Shown: positions 41,668 to 51,809, numbered from the stretch's first letter. The stretch is DNA of 64,000 bases from JBGPTF01 sp041490445 (GCA_041490445.1 JBGPTF010000004.1:174950-238949); one strand, 5' to 3'. Numbers and translations are program-made. Notes: generated by a model not told the origin, from the letters alone.

Positions 41668-43611
41668 GTGAATAAGACGGCTCGCTTGCTGCTCGTTTTC
41701 GTTTCCTTTTTCGTTTGTTTTGCCGCGATCTCGGCGCCGGAGCGCCCGCTCACCGACCCGAAGTCGGTGACATCCGAAATGAAGGCGGGCGCCGTGCCGG
41801 TGCCGATCGATGATCTTTTCTATACGCGAGCGATGTTCGGCGGAACATGGTCGGCGGATGGAAAGGAAGTGGTCTTCACGTCGAATTTCACGGGGCGCTT
41901 CAATCTTTGGAAAGTGCACGCGACGGGGGGCTGGCCCATCCAGTTGAGCCAGTCGGACGACCGCCAGGGCGGCTCGGCCTGGTCGCCGGACGGACGGTGG
42001 ATCGTCTATCAGCAGGACAAGGGCGGCAACGAGCTTTGGGACCTGTACGTGATTCCGAGCAACGGCGGGGAAGCAATCAATCTGACCGATACGCCGAAGA
42101 TCTCCGAAAGCTCGGCCGTGTTTTCGCCGGGCGGGAGACAGATCGCGTTCGAATACAAGCCGCAGACTGCTTCCGCCACCGACATCGCGTTGCTGGATTG
42201 GTCCACGCGAAAGGTGCGAAATCTCACGCTCGAAGAAACGAAAGACCATGGATGGTCTAGTTACGTTTGGAGCCGGGACGGGGAAACGCTATTCGCTGAT
42301 CGCGGCAACTCAGGCGACACGGATTCGGACATTTACCGGATCGACGTTGCGAGCGGAAAGACGACGAACCTGACGCCGCACAAAGGCGACGTGATGTATC
42401 ACGTGGCCGCCGCGTCACCGGACGGGCGAACGCTGCTGGTTTCTTCGAACGAGCAGAGCGGGTACTCCAACGTGGCTCTTCTCGACGCCGCCACGAAGAA
42501 GCTGACGTGGGTGACACACCTGAGATGGGATGCAGGACCGGAAACATTTTCGCCAGACGGGAAGACGTTCACGTACACCGTGAACCAGGACGGCCGTACC
42601 GACGTGTATCTGGCGGATACCGCAACGCGCCAGGGGCGGAAGCTCAGCATTCTTCCCGGCCTGAATTTTTTCCTCGGCAATCCGACGCCTTACGCGCCCG
42701 ACGGCACGCGCCTGCTGGTGTCGCACCAGGGATCGAAGCAGCCGGGCGACATCTGGGTCTACGATCTCGCAACACGCGTTGCGCATCAGCTCACATTCTC
42801 CGCGATTGCGAGCCTTAAACCAGACAATCTTCCGCAGTCGCAAGTCGTCCACTACCAGAGCTTCGACGGGACGGTGATCAGCGCGTTCGTCTGGGTGCCG
42901 TTCAATCTCCATCGGGACGGCACGAATCCCGCGATCGTGATGCCACACGGCGGACCCACCGGGCAAACGACCGACTCCTTCAACCGCACGGCGGCCGTGC
43001 TCGCCACGCGAGGCTACATCTGCATCGCGCCGAACGTCCGCGGCTCGACGGGCTACGGGCTCGAATTTCAGAAATCGAATCACCAGGATCTCGGAGGCGG
43101 CGACCTGCAAGATGAGGTTTACGCCGCGAAGTTTCTGGTGGCGACGGGCTACGCGGACGCGAAGAGGATCGGCATCACCGGCGGCTCGTACGGCGGTTAC
43201 ATGACGTTGATGGCGATCGGGAAGACGCCGGACGTGTGGGCGGCCGCGGTGGAGGAATATGGGATCATCAACTGGTTCACGATGCTGGAGCACGAGGATC
43301 CGCGGCTGCAGGAATACGAGAAATCGCTGCTGGGCGATCCGGTGAAGGATCGCGAGGTGTATGAGAACGCCTCGCCGATCAAGTACGTGCGCAACGCTAA
43401 GGCGCCGCTGCTCGTGCTGCAGGGCGAAAACGACGTTCGCGTGCCGAAGGAAGAGGCGGAACAGGTGGTTTCGATCCTGAAAGACGCCGGCAAGACCGTG
43501 GAAGTGCATTACTACGCGCAGGAAGGGCACGGTTTTTTCAAGCGCGAGAACCAGGTGGACGCCATTCGCCGCACTGTCGAGTGGTTCGACAAGTATTTGA
43601 AGGGCCGGTAA
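41668..43611 (+). CDS. Secreted S9-family prolyl oligopeptidase-like peptidase
   Basis: 647 residues: a signal peptide (MNKTARLLLVFVSFFVCFAAISA), a TolB/WD-like beta-propeller (repeated DGKEVVFTS, SPDGRWIVYQ, SPGGRQIAFEY) to about residue 380, and a C-terminal alpha/beta-hydrolase. The catalytic triad is Ser in GGSYGGYM, Asp in QGENDVRVP and His in QEGHGFF. The propeller limits access to short peptides. It probably degrades peptides outside the cytoplasm, complementing the M20 and OPT systems here. AGAGGAGAG precedes ATG 41668. Confidence 0.95.
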   Translation: MNKTARLLLVFVSFFVCFAAISAPERPLTDPKSVTSEMKAGAVPVPIDDLFYTRAMFGGTWSADGKEVVFTSNFTGRFNLWKVHATGGWPIQLSQSDDRQGGSAWSPDGRWIVYQQDKGGNELWDLYVIPSNGGEAINLTDTPKISESSAVFSPGGRQIAFEYKPQTASATDIALLDWSTRKVRNLTLEETKDHGWSSYVWSRDGETLFADRGNSGDTDSDIYRIDVASGKTTNLTPHKGDVMYHVAAASPDGRTLLVSSNEQSGYSNVALLDAATKKLTWVTHLRWDAGPETFSPDGKTFTYTVNQDGRTDVYLADTATRQGRKLSILPGLNFFLGNPTPYAPDGTRLLVSHQGSKQPGDIWVYDLATRVAHQLTFSAIASLKPDNLPQSQVVHYQSFDGTVISAFVWVPFNLHRDGTNPAIVMPHGGPTGQTTDSFNRTAAVLATRGYICIAPNVRGSTGYGLEFQKSNHQDLGGGDLQDEVYAAKFLVATGYADAKRIGITGGSYGGYMTLMAIGKTPDVWAAAVEEYGIINWFTMLEHEDPRLQEYEKSLLGDPVKDREVYENASPIKYVRNAKAPLLVLQGENDVRVPKEEAEQVVSILKDAGKTVEVHYYAQEGHGFFKRENQVDAIRRTVEWFDKYLKGR

Positions 43612-43660
43612 CGCGGGCGTCTCGCGGCACCGGGAGATTTTGCGCGCGGACACGGCGCGC

Positions 43661-43928
43661 AAAAAGGGCTCGTCTTCCGAAAATCCTGGAGATCGAGATA
43701 GGAAATGGTGTGCGGATCGGTGTTGCCGGGGTGCGAAATCGCGACGACGGCGATCTGGCCGGGATCCTCCACGGGCATGGGGCGCAAGAGAAAACTATTG
43801 ACGACGCTGAAGACGGCCGTATTCGCGCCGATGCCGAGGCCGAGCGTCAACATAATGATTGCGGTCAAACCACGAGTCTTCAGGAGCATTCGAAGACCGT
43901 AGCGCACGTCCTGTCAGAAAGCTTCCAT
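43661..43928 (-). pseudogene. 5' remnant of an ADOP permease, nonsense-interrupted
   Basis: AGGAG and ATG at 43928 open the typical ADOP start M-E-A-F, but codon 5 is TGA where relatives have TGG (Trp). After it the frame continues as QDVRYGLRMLLKTRGLTAI, a first transmembrane segment (IMLTLGLGIGANTAVFSVVN) and SFLLRPMPVEDPGQI, closely resembling the intact permease at 45249. Recognisable sequence stops near SYLDLQDF, about 85 codons in, next to the S9 peptidase end. Both the stop and the truncation show decay. Confidence 0.85.
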
Positions 43929-44089
43929 CGCGGCTCCTTCAGGGCGAGCCGCCCGGTTCGTGTGAAGCAGAGAAAACGGCCAGTTCAGCAAAACAAAGTT
44001 TCGGCTTCATCTCAGACTACGCACTTGACAGCGGAAGATTCCTCGCGGATTGTGGGGACTTTCCAGGCGCGGCGAAGCGATGCGGGTTC

Positions 44090-45094
44090 TTACAACGCGG
44101 AGGTGAGCGCGAGTTCCGCGGGGCGATGGGAATAATTCTCGGGCGGTTCCGCCGGGGGATGATTGAAGAAGTTTGAAACGATCTTGTCGAGGTAATTCGT
44201 CAGCGGTTCGTGCCGAAAGCCCAGATGCGCTTTCGCCCGGGCGGGGTCGAGATAGGACATCCAGGGGACGTTGAACGGGGAAATGAGCCGCGGCTCGAGG
44301 CCGGCTTCGCGCAGCTTCGCGACCGGAACGAGCAAAACCCGAGGAGGAGCCCCGGCGGCTTGTGCGAGCAGGCTCACCAGGTCGGGGACCGTGGGCGTTT
44401 CGTCCTGGCAGAGATTGAAAGCTTCGCCAAATGTTTTTTCGTTGCCAAGAATCTCGCAGATTGCTCTGACCACCGCGAAGCCGTAAACGTGCCGCGCCAC
44501 GCGCGTGTCCTCCTTGGGGAGCAGGACCGGGCCGCCATCGAGGATGCGCCAGAGATAGCTTTCGATGCGGCGATAGTAGTCGCGCTCGCCGTTGACCATG
44601 GGGATTCGCAGGCGCGTCGCGGGGAAGCGGGAGGATTGCCAGGCTTCCGCGAGCACGTCTTCGGCGGCGCGCTTGTTTACGCCGTACAGCCATTCTTCGC
44701 GGTCGCAAGGATTCGCGGGCTCGGGCATGACCGCTCCGGCGTAATCGGATTCGCGCGCGGGCCTGGGGCAGTCCTGCCGCACGAGATAGACCTGGCCGGT
44801 GCTGATGAAAATGTAGTGGCTCGTGCGGCCGTTCCCGAAGACGTTCACGGCCTGGCGCGCGTCGGCGCCGGTGTATGCGGCGAAGTCCACGACGGCATCG
44901 AATCGGAACGGCTCGACAGCACGGGCGAATTCCGCGGCGTTCGTGCGATCGGCGACGAGGCGGCGGACTCGCGCCGTGAAGGCGTCTTTGTTGAGGCCGC
45001 GATTCAAGATGGTTACGGCGTGGCCGGCCGCAAGAAGGCGCCAGACGAGCTGGTAGCCGACGAAGCGGGTGCCGCCAATCACAAGAATCTTCAT
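44090..45094 (-). CDS. NAD-dependent epimerase/dehydratase (extended SDR)
   Basis: About 334 residues. The nucleotide-binding motif is MKILVIGGTRFVGYQLVWRLLAAGH (shown to mark the start), and the active-site pair is Tyr/Lys in LYGVNKRAAEDVL with upstream ISTGQVY. This is an atypical or extended SDR, close to the RNA-binding/isoflavone-reductase-like epimerases of chloroplast CSP41 type (inference). The substrate is probably a nucleotide sugar or an unrelated small molecule. The conserved start is at 45094; an in-frame ATG 12 bases upstream (45106) is equally possible. It lies downstream of the ADOP permease on the same strand. Confidence 0.85.
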   Translation of the reverse strand: MKILVIGGTRFVGYQLVWRLLAAGHAVTILNRGLNKDAFTARVRRLVADRTNAAEFARAVEPFRFDAVVDFAAYTGADARQAVNVFGNGRTSHYIFISTGQVYLVRQDCPRPARESDYAGAVMPEPANPCDREEWLYGVNKRAAEDVLAEAWQSSRFPATRLRIPMVNGERDYYRRIESYLWRILDGGPVLLPKEDTRVARHVYGFAVVRAICEILGNEKTFGEAFNLCQDETPTVPDLVSLLAQAAGAPPRVLLVPVAKLREAGLEPRLISPFNVPWMSYLDPARAKAHLGFRHEPLTNYLDKIVSNFFNHPPAEPPENYSHRPAELALTSAL

Positions 45095-45248
45095 TTGCCG
45101 GATCATACCTTTCGCGGAGAATGTCTCCCGGACAAAGAAGCACTCAGAAAGCGCAACTCTACACGATTTGTATCCTGCCCGCTGGAGGGATTCCGCGGAC
45201 AAGCGAAGCGGGAAGCCGCTTCCCGGGACGGTCTCCCGGGGCGGCGAT

Positions 45249-47681
45249 CTATTCGTAGCGCAAAGCCTTCATTGGATCGACGCGCACGGCCCGCCGCGTG
45301 GGCAACCAGCATGCCAGCAACGCGACGAGCGTGAGGAGAAGCGCCGTGCCGATAAATGTGGCTGGGTCCCACGCGCGAGCCTCAAACAACATGAACGAGA
45401 GGAAACGTGCGGCGACCAGAGCCAGGGCAATGCCGATGCCAATTCCCCACAGTGAGAGCTTGAGGCCGCGGCCTACGAAGAGCCGTATCAACTGGCCGGG
45501 TTGCGCACCGAGCGCGAGGCGGATGCCGATTTCCTGCGTGCGCTGCGTCACCGTGTAGGACATCACGCCGTAGATGCCGATGGCGGCCAGCAACAGGGTC
45601 AGCACGCCGAAGAACACCATGAGCTGCATCAGGATTCTGCCGGGCGCGTTTTCCTCGTTGATGAACTGTTCGAGAGAGCGCAGCGCAACCGGCTGATCCT
45701 TGTCCACCGACCAAACGATGCCGCGAATCATGGGCGCGAGGGCCGTGTCGGCGGGCGAACGCACGACGATTCCCATGCCTTGCTCGGGAAACTGAACGGC
45801 GGAGACGTAGAGCTGCCTTTCCCACGGATCGCTGAGATCGGAGAGCTTGATGTCGCGCACAACACCGATGATGGTGAAGGGATTCTCGCGAGGCCCGATC
45901 CGAATCTGCTGGCCGATCGGATCCTCCTGCGGCCACAACCGCCGCGCCATCGTCTGATTGATGACGACCACCGGCGGAGCCGTCGGGCCGTCTTCCGCCG
46001 AGATGAAGCGTCCTTCGATCAATCCAATCTGCACGGTGCGGAAATACTCCGGCGTGACCGCAGCGTATTCGGCGCCAATCTCCTCGCCCGGTTTCGGTTT
46101 GGGGCGGCCGACGACGGAGATTTCCTCAACACTATTGCTCCCGGAGAACGGCACGAACTCACTTGCTCCCACGGCGGAGACCTGAGGCAGCGCGCGAATC
46201 CTATTGATGACCTGGTCGTAGAAGGCCCGGACTTGCTCCGGCTGGGTGTACTTCCTTGCCGGAAGCTGGAGCTGGGCTACGAGAACATTCTCAGGGCGGA
46301 AACCCGGATCGGTGTGCACGATTCCAAAGAAGTTCTGGATCAACAGGGACGAACAGACCAGTACGACAACAGCCAGGGCGATTTCTCCCGCGACAAAAGT
46401 GCTCCGGAGGCGAGAAGTGCGGCGGCTTCCCGAAGAGCGTCCGGCGGCATCTTTCAAGGTAACGTTCAGGTCGAACTTTGAACTTTGAAGTGCCGGCGCA
46501 AGGCCGAAGAGAATTCCGGAGGTCAGCGCGAGCAGCAGGACGTATCCAAGGGTCGGGAGATCCAGGCTGACTTGGCCGTAGTTCAGCAGAGATCCGCGGA
46601 CCTCGAGGGGAATCGAGGCTCCGATCCAGCGCATGCCCCAGCGCGCGACGAGCAGGCCGGCGGCTCCGCCGAGCATGAAGAGAAGCGCCGTTTCGGTGAG
46701 CAGCTGCCGGATCAAACGCCACCGCCCAGCGCCGATCGCGGCGCGGACGGCAAATTCCCTGGTGCGCCCGGTCGCGCGCGCCAGCATCAAGTTCGCCACA
46801 TTCGCGCAGGCGATCACAAGAACGAGGCCGACAATCCAGAAGGAAAGCACGACCTGCCGATTACCGGAGTGTCTGCCGAGTTCCTCGTGGAGATCGCGGA
46901 GGAGCACACTGACATTCGTGTTGGATTCCGGATAGGTCTTTTCGAGGCGGGAAGCGATCGCGGTCAGATCGGTGTTGGCCTGCGCGAGAGTGACTCCCGG
47001 CTTGAGACGCCCGAGGACGTGAAGCCAAGAGTTGCGACGGTCGGCGCGCCGTTTTTCCGTCAGCGCGAGCGGCACCCAGAGGTTCGCCCGGCCCATCAAA
47101 GGAAGCTGGAAACTGGCGGGCATGACGCCGATGACCGAATAGGTTTCGCCTTCGATCTGGATTGTCCGGCCGAGAATGCGCGGGTCACCGGCGAAGCGGC
47201 TTTCCCAAAGGCCGCGGCCCAAGATCACCACATGACCGGCGCCGGGCTGGTCTTCTTCCGGAAGAAACGTGCGGCCCATCTCCGGCTGCGCGCCAAGGGT
47301 TCGGAATAAATTCCAACTCACTCGGCCACCCAAAATTGATTCGGGCGGGCCGTCGCTGGTCAGATTGAAACGCCAGGAGGACCAGGCGGCGAGCTGGTCG
47401 AGCGAACGGTTCTGCTGCTGCCAAACCACGAAATCGGCAGCGGTGGAGACGCTGCTCGTCCATCCCTTTTTCGTGTTGAGCTGCAGGGCGGCGGCAAGGC
47501 GGTCCCCCTGCGGATAGGGCAGGGGCTTGAGGATCCAGGCGCTGACATAGCTAAAGATGGCGGTATTCGCGCCAATACCGAAGGCGAGAGTTAAGACGGC
47601 AACCAGCGTGAAGGCCGGATTCTTGACTAAAATGCGAAGACCGTAACGAACGTCTTTCCAGAGAATATCCACAGCAGCCAC
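45249..47681 (-). CDS. ADOP-type ABC transporter permease (MacB/FtsX-like)
   Basis: 810 residues with two repeats of a MacB periplasmic core plus FtsX domain. It begins DILWKDVRYGLRILVKNPAFTLVAVLTLAFGIGANTAIFS (first membrane segment), has three segments around residues 275-390, a second periplasmic core, and three more ending LLACWLPTRRAVRVDPMKALRYE. No ATPase gene is adjacent, which fits the orphan permease pattern described for Acidobacteria. Cargo is unknown; export or mechanotransmission is inferred from MacB. Remnants of two relatives flank it at 43661 and 47859. Confidence 0.93.
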   Translation of the reverse strand: MAAVDILWKDVRYGLRILVKNPAFTLVAVLTLAFGIGANTAIFSYVSAWILKPLPYPQGDRLAAALQLNTKKGWTSSVSTAADFVVWQQQNRSLDQLAAWSSWRFNLTSDGPPESILGGRVSWNLFRTLGAQPEMGRTFLPEEDQPGAGHVVILGRGLWESRFAGDPRILGRTIQIEGETYSVIGVMPASFQLPLMGRANLWVPLALTEKRRADRRNSWLHVLGRLKPGVTLAQANTDLTAIASRLEKTYPESNTNVSVLLRDLHEELGRHSGNRQVVLSFWIVGLVLVIACANVANLMLARATGRTREFAVRAAIGAGRWRLIRQLLTETALLFMLGGAAGLLVARWGMRWIGASIPLEVRGSLLNYGQVSLDLPTLGYVLLLALTSGILFGLAPALQSSKFDLNVTLKDAAGRSSGSRRTSRLRSTFVAGEIALAVVVLVCSSLLIQNFFGIVHTDPGFRPENVLVAQLQLPARKYTQPEQVRAFYDQVINRIRALPQVSAVGASEFVPFSGSNSVEEISVVGRPKPKPGEEIGAEYAAVTPEYFRTVQIGLIEGRFISAEDGPTAPPVVVINQTMARRLWPQEDPIGQQIRIGPRENPFTIIGVVRDIKLSDLSDPWERQLYVSAVQFPEQGMGIVVRSPADTALAPMIRGIVWSVDKDQPVALRSLEQFINEENAPGRILMQLMVFFGVLTLLLAAIGIYGVMSYTVTQRTQEIGIRLALGAQPGQLIRLFVGRGLKLSLWGIGIGIALALVAARFLSFMLFEARAWDPATFIGTALLLTLVALLACWLPTRRAVRVDPMKALRYE

Positions 47682-47858
47682 CCCTCTCTCGAAACCGATG
47701 TTTTATTTTGCCGATCACTCTGCTCGGTAGTGAACCGCACGACAAACCACACCACAACTCGCTCGTGTCCGATGATACGCAGAGATGCTGGGGGAAGTTC
47801 CCAAGGCATTACAGGCGGGAGAGCGCCACGACGAGGCGCCGAACACGGGAAGGCCGAG

Positions 47859-47960
47859 CTAAACGTAGCGCAAGGCGTCGAACGGGTTGATGTGAGTGGC
47901 GCGCCGCGCCGGCAGGCAGGGCGCAAGAAATGCGACCGCCGTGAGGAGCGCCGCGTAGCC
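47859..47960 (-). pseudogene. 3' remnant of an ADOP permease
   Basis: The minus strand reads GYAALLTAVAFLAPCLPARR then ATHINPFDALRYV and a stop. That is the terminal membrane segment and PARRAxxxxPxxALRY tail of an ADOP permease, as in the intact copy. No matching gene body lies upstream; frames become unrecognisable beyond about 48000. The surrounding gap 47682-48356 otherwise contains only the amidohydrolase ribosome-binding site at its end. Confidence 0.7.
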
Positions 47961-48356
47961 CTTACGATTCCATGCGACAGAGAATCTGTTTGTCCGGTCG
48001 CGCAGATCTACTGCGACGTCTTTTGGCCAGAGCTTCCCGATGAATCTCGCACCGTTTTTCCCGTCGCAGGATGAGCAGGCGCCGCCGGAAAGAAATTGCG
48101 CAGGTCAGGGCCATGAGCGCGGAGCGATCCGAAATTCATCGCCACCACAGCCGAGCGACGGCAAGAATACAGATGCTTCTCCGCGCCACGACCACGGCCG
48201 CCCGCGGCGACCGCCGAGCCGACGTCCTGATTTTCAATTGCGCTTGGGGGTTGAGAGGAATACTCTCCCACTTCTCCAGCCTCTCGTGCGGGCGCGGACA
48301 TACCCTCGAAAGATTCGCGCGGGCGACATTGTGGAGGAATTTCAAGGAGGCAAATC

Positions 48357-49700
48357 ATGCTCAAGCGCCTCGTATTGTTTTTTTGCGCGGCAGCTTTCGT
48401 TCCGGGTATTGGAGTGGCGCAGCAGCCACCGGCGACACTCCCATCGAGTACCGGGACGGCGTACGTGATCCACGCCGGCCGGCTGATCGACCCGGAAACC
48501 GGAGTCGCGACGGCCAACCAGATGATCGCGGTGAAGGACGGCAGGATCGTAGAAATCGGCGCCAGCGTAGCCATTCCTCCCGGTGCGGAGACGATCGACC
48601 TTTCACAATACTCGGTGCTGCCGGGTCTCGTGGATGCCCACAATCACCTGGCGCTCACCTATAAGAAGGTCCCGGAAAACGACGTCTACTACTACACCTA
48701 CATCGGGGATTCCACGGCGCTCCGCGCCATCCAGGCGGCGTCCAACGGCATGCAGATGTTGTCGGCCGGCTTCACGGTGGTGCGCGACCTCGGGAATAAC
48801 GGCCTCTACGCCGATACGGCGCTGCGGGTCGCCATCGAACAGGGATGGATTCCGGGGCCGACGATCATCAATTCAGGAATCATCATCGGCGGGATGGGAG
48901 GACAGTTTTCCCCGACGCCCGAAATGGTGAAAGAGCACAACATCGTTTATCCCGAATACCTCGATGCCGACACGCACGACGAGATCATCAAGGCGGTTCG
49001 GCAGAACGTGCTGTTCGGCGCGAAAGTGATCAAGATTTGCGTTGACTGCAAGCCCTATCCCTACACGGTCGAGGATATGAAGCTGTTCGTCAAGGAAGCC
49101 GAGAATGCCGGCGGGTTGAAGGTGGCCGGCCACGTCCAGACCGAGGAGGGCGCGCGGCGCGCGATCGAGGCCGGGATTTGGTCGATCGAGCACGATATCG
49201 CGCTCACCGACGAAATCCACAAGCTGATGGCGCAGAAAGGCATCTGGCGGGTCGGCACCGAGACGCCCTTTACAGAGTATCGCGGAACGCAGGCCGCGTT
49301 CGATCGCACCGTCGCCGGCATGAAGAGCGCCTACCGAAACGGCGTGAAGATGGCGTTCTCCACCGATGCGGATTACTACGTGCCGGGGATGACGCGCGGA
49401 CAGGTTGTGATCAATTTTCTGAAGAGCTGGAAGGCGACGAGCATACCGGACAGGGAAATTCTGAAGATCATGACGATCAACGGCTACAAGGTTGCGGATC
49501 TTTACGACAAGCGCGGCCCGATCAAGGCGGGCTTTCCGGCGGACATGATTGCTGTGAAAGGGAACCCGCTGGAGGATATCGACGCGCTGCGGACGGTCGT
49601 GTTTGTGATGAAGGACGGCCTGGTCTTCAAGCGCGACGGCGTGATGACGCCGGAAAAGTTCCTGCATGGCGGCCCGGTGAACGGGTGGAGGATCCACTGA
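48357..49700 (+). CDS. Secreted amidohydrolase
   Basis: 447 residues with a signal peptide (MLKRLVLFFCAAAFVPGIGVAQ). Metal motifs: LVDAHNHLAL (HxH), GAKVIKICVDCK with the bridging lysine, KVAGHVQTEEG, WSIEHDIAL and FSTDADYYVPG with the catalytic Asp. It returns to the beta-sandwich with GPIKAGFPADMIAVKGNP. It is related in class to the enzyme at 31890 but not a close copy. Its role may be in dipeptide or cyclic amide turnover outside the cell. GGAGG is spaced 6 bases before ATG 48357. It is the last chromosomal-looking gene before the mobile island. Confidence 0.92.
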   Translation: MLKRLVLFFCAAAFVPGIGVAQQPPATLPSSTGTAYVIHAGRLIDPETGVATANQMIAVKDGRIVEIGASVAIPPGAETIDLSQYSVLPGLVDAHNHLALTYKKVPENDVYYYTYIGDSTALRAIQAASNGMQMLSAGFTVVRDLGNNGLYADTALRVAIEQGWIPGPTIINSGIIIGGMGGQFSPTPEMVKEHNIVYPEYLDADTHDEIIKAVRQNVLFGAKVIKICVDCKPYPYTVEDMKLFVKEAENAGGLKVAGHVQTEEGARRAIEAGIWSIEHDIALTDEIHKLMAQKGIWRVGTETPFTEYRGTQAAFDRTVAGMKSAYRNGVKMAFSTDADYYVPGMTRGQVVINFLKSWKATSIPDREILKIMTINGYKVADLYDKRGPIKAGFPADMIAVKGNPLEDIDALRTVVFVMKDGLVFKRDGVMTPEKFLHGGPVNGWRIH

Positions 49701-49842
49701 CCTTCGGCACCGCTGCCTTGAACGGTCCTGACGAGGAGCCTGGTTGATGGCAACCCTTCACGCGAGTCACCGGCGTGGCTTGCGGTCGACTGACAACTGG
49801 TGGAGGGCGCAGTCATGAGCGAACCCTTCTCCGGGCGTTAAC

Positions 49843-49975
49843 AGGGAAAAAATCAGGGAACTATCAGCCTTTTGGTAGCGCCAGCTCCCTACAAACCTAC
49901 TATTGACGCGGTTTTCTGGCAATCTTCGAGCCTCGGAGCTCCCGGCGGAACAGGGAATTATCAGGGAACTCCCTG
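49843..49975. repeat. Iteron-like CAGGGAA repeats at the island's left side
   Basis: The unit AACAGGGAAAAAATCAGGGAACT starts near 49840 and recurs as AACAGGGAATTATCAGGGAACT near 49950, giving four CAGGGAA sites; AGCTCCCT and ACTCCCTG inverse partners lie nearby. The gap 49701-50255 contains no supported gene. This could be a recombinase- or regulator-binding array at the end of the element. Confidence 0.55.
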
Positions 49976-50255
49976 CCTCCAATCTGCGAATCCTGCACGG
50001 AGAATGCCCTCTTGTCCGTGATCACCTCTAGTGGCTTCCAAGATTTCTCATCTCAGTTCTTGATCGAATCCATAGGCGGCTCAAGGGGAGTGGCAACATC
50101 ACGGGCGAGCGCAACGGAACGCTGTGGCTACTGTTCGAGAGGGGGCTAAAATTTCCTCTGCAGTACAGCGCGATCGTCAGGGAAGGATCGACAACACGTT
50201 GATGCTTTCAGGCGCTCAGAGCTTTATGGTGAGCTTCGGCCTCGCGAAATGCAGC

Positions 50256-51809
50256 TCAATAGCGTCCAAATGAACGTCTGGTTCGGTCCAACTCACCAAG
50301 GAGTGTACCTCGGTTAGTCAAGGGTGAATCAGCGCCAGAAAGCTTCTCTGCATTCATTTTCCCAACTCCATGCTCCAAAAATGACAGGAATGCGTATGCC
50401 GAACTCAGATACTGCTGCTTGAACCAATCCAGTGCCTGAGAGGTTGAGTCGGCCTGATCATCGTACTTGCCCTTAGGGAAGCTAGTGAGCTCATGCAGGT
50501 ATTCCCCTAGCCACGCTGACTTGTCTGGAAGGTGAGCAAACCCATTCTCGATCGTGCTTGTGACCGAATGCATCCGCATGGTCTTGTCCATGGTCGGTTC
50601 GTACTTCTTGATCGCGTGCATTCCCTCACTGACAAGCTCCTGGATCAGCTGTGTGCCCGACGCTTTGTCTTCGATCAAGATCGTTTTCGGACTAAACGCT
50701 TGTGCTTGCTCCCGCACGGCGCGCTTCAACTCCGGATAGCCGACGCGTTTGCGATAGACATGAAGAAGGTAGAGGTGTTTATCTTTCACGCCCCAGGTGG
50801 TACAGACAGTGTAATCGCTTAGTTCCGTGGGCTTGTTTGCGGTATCCCAGCTTTGAAAGCTCATCTCAAATTTCGCAGGCACATCCGCTGCAGTGTAGGT
50901 CTTAAACCACTCCGCTTTCACCAATCCTCCGCCCAAGGGAGCGGGAGCCTGCTGATATTGACCTGAAAAGTGGTACTCCCCCTGGGCTTCGCGAAGATGA
51001 TTCAGTACCTCCCGCGGCTCTCGCTCCGGATGGAGAGCTTCGCCGGCACGACGCTCAAAACGCCGCGTTCCATAGGGTGTTTGAATCACATGGGTCTCAT
51101 CTTCTTCAGCGACAGCGGGGAACCGGATCACCTTCCAGGGTTCCACGCCGAGAACATGACCAACCAGATCATCCTCATGCAATCGTTGCATGATCAGAAT
51201 GATGCGTCCGGTTCGCTTATCGTTTAGCCGGCTGTACAGGGTGTGATCGAACCATTCATTGACAGTCTTCCGCTGGGTATCGGAGAGAGCCTCTTCGGGT
51301 TTTAGCGGATCATCGATGATGATGAAGTCTGCGCCCCTGCCGGTCAGCACCCCGCCGATGGATGTCGACAGGCGAAATCCCTGCTGGGTGGTCATGAACT
51401 CCTGCACGGCCTGACGTTCGGACGACAGCCGGGTGTGCGGGAAGAGGGCTTGATACCAGGCGCTGGCCAGGATCGTCCGACAGTCCAAGGCATGTTTGTT
51501 GGCTAGCTCCTGGCCGTAGCTAGCGCAGATGATTTGAGCAGCTGGGTCATGACCCAGGAGGAATGCGACAAAAGCGACCGAAGCGCAGTGCGATTTCAGA
51601 GAGCGCGGAGGCTGATTTATGATCAGGCGCGTGATCTCTCCACGCCGGCAGGCTTCCAGCGCCGAGGCGACCACCTCGATGTGCCAGTTCGGGAAGAATG
51701 TGGCTGTCGGGTTCAGCTCATAGAAACAGCGCTGAGTGAAGGCGTACAGGTCTCGACGCAAGAGCGCACGGTAATCACTGGGCGACAGTTTCATCTGCAT
51801 TTTCTTCAT
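50256..51809 (-). CDS. Phage terminase large subunit
   Basis: 517 residues, both domains present. The ATPase has a Walker A variant in NQPPRSLKSHCAS (residues 65-77), the adenine-binding QRLHEDDLVGHV region and Walker B FIIIDDPLK. The RNase H-like nuclease carries acidic residues in FQSWDTANKPTELSDYT, ILIEDKASGTQL and KYDDQADSTSQAL. It would power DNA packaging and cut concatemers, yet no portal or capsid genes are found. GGGAG overlaps ATG 51809, so ATG 51800 may be the true start. It overlaps the DUF5681 gene by 35 bases. Confidence 0.92.
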   Translation of the reverse strand: MKKMQMKLSPSDYRALLRRDLYAFTQRCFYELNPTATFFPNWHIEVVASALEACRRGEITRLIINQPPRSLKSHCASVAFVAFLLGHDPAAQIICASYGQELANKHALDCRTILASAWYQALFPHTRLSSERQAVQEFMTTQQGFRLSTSIGGVLTGRGADFIIIDDPLKPEEALSDTQRKTVNEWFDHTLYSRLNDKRTGRIILIMQRLHEDDLVGHVLGVEPWKVIRFPAVAEEDETHVIQTPYGTRRFERRAGEALHPEREPREVLNHLREAQGEYHFSGQYQQAPAPLGGGLVKAEWFKTYTAADVPAKFEMSFQSWDTANKPTELSDYTVCTTWGVKDKHLYLLHVYRKRVGYPELKRAVREQAQAFSPKTILIEDKASGTQLIQELVSEGMHAIKKYEPTMDKTMRMHSVTSTIENGFAHLPDKSAWLGEYLHELTSFPKGKYDDQADSTSQALDWFKQQYLSSAYAFLSFLEHGVGKMNAEKLSGADSPLTNRGTLLGELDRTRRSFGRY

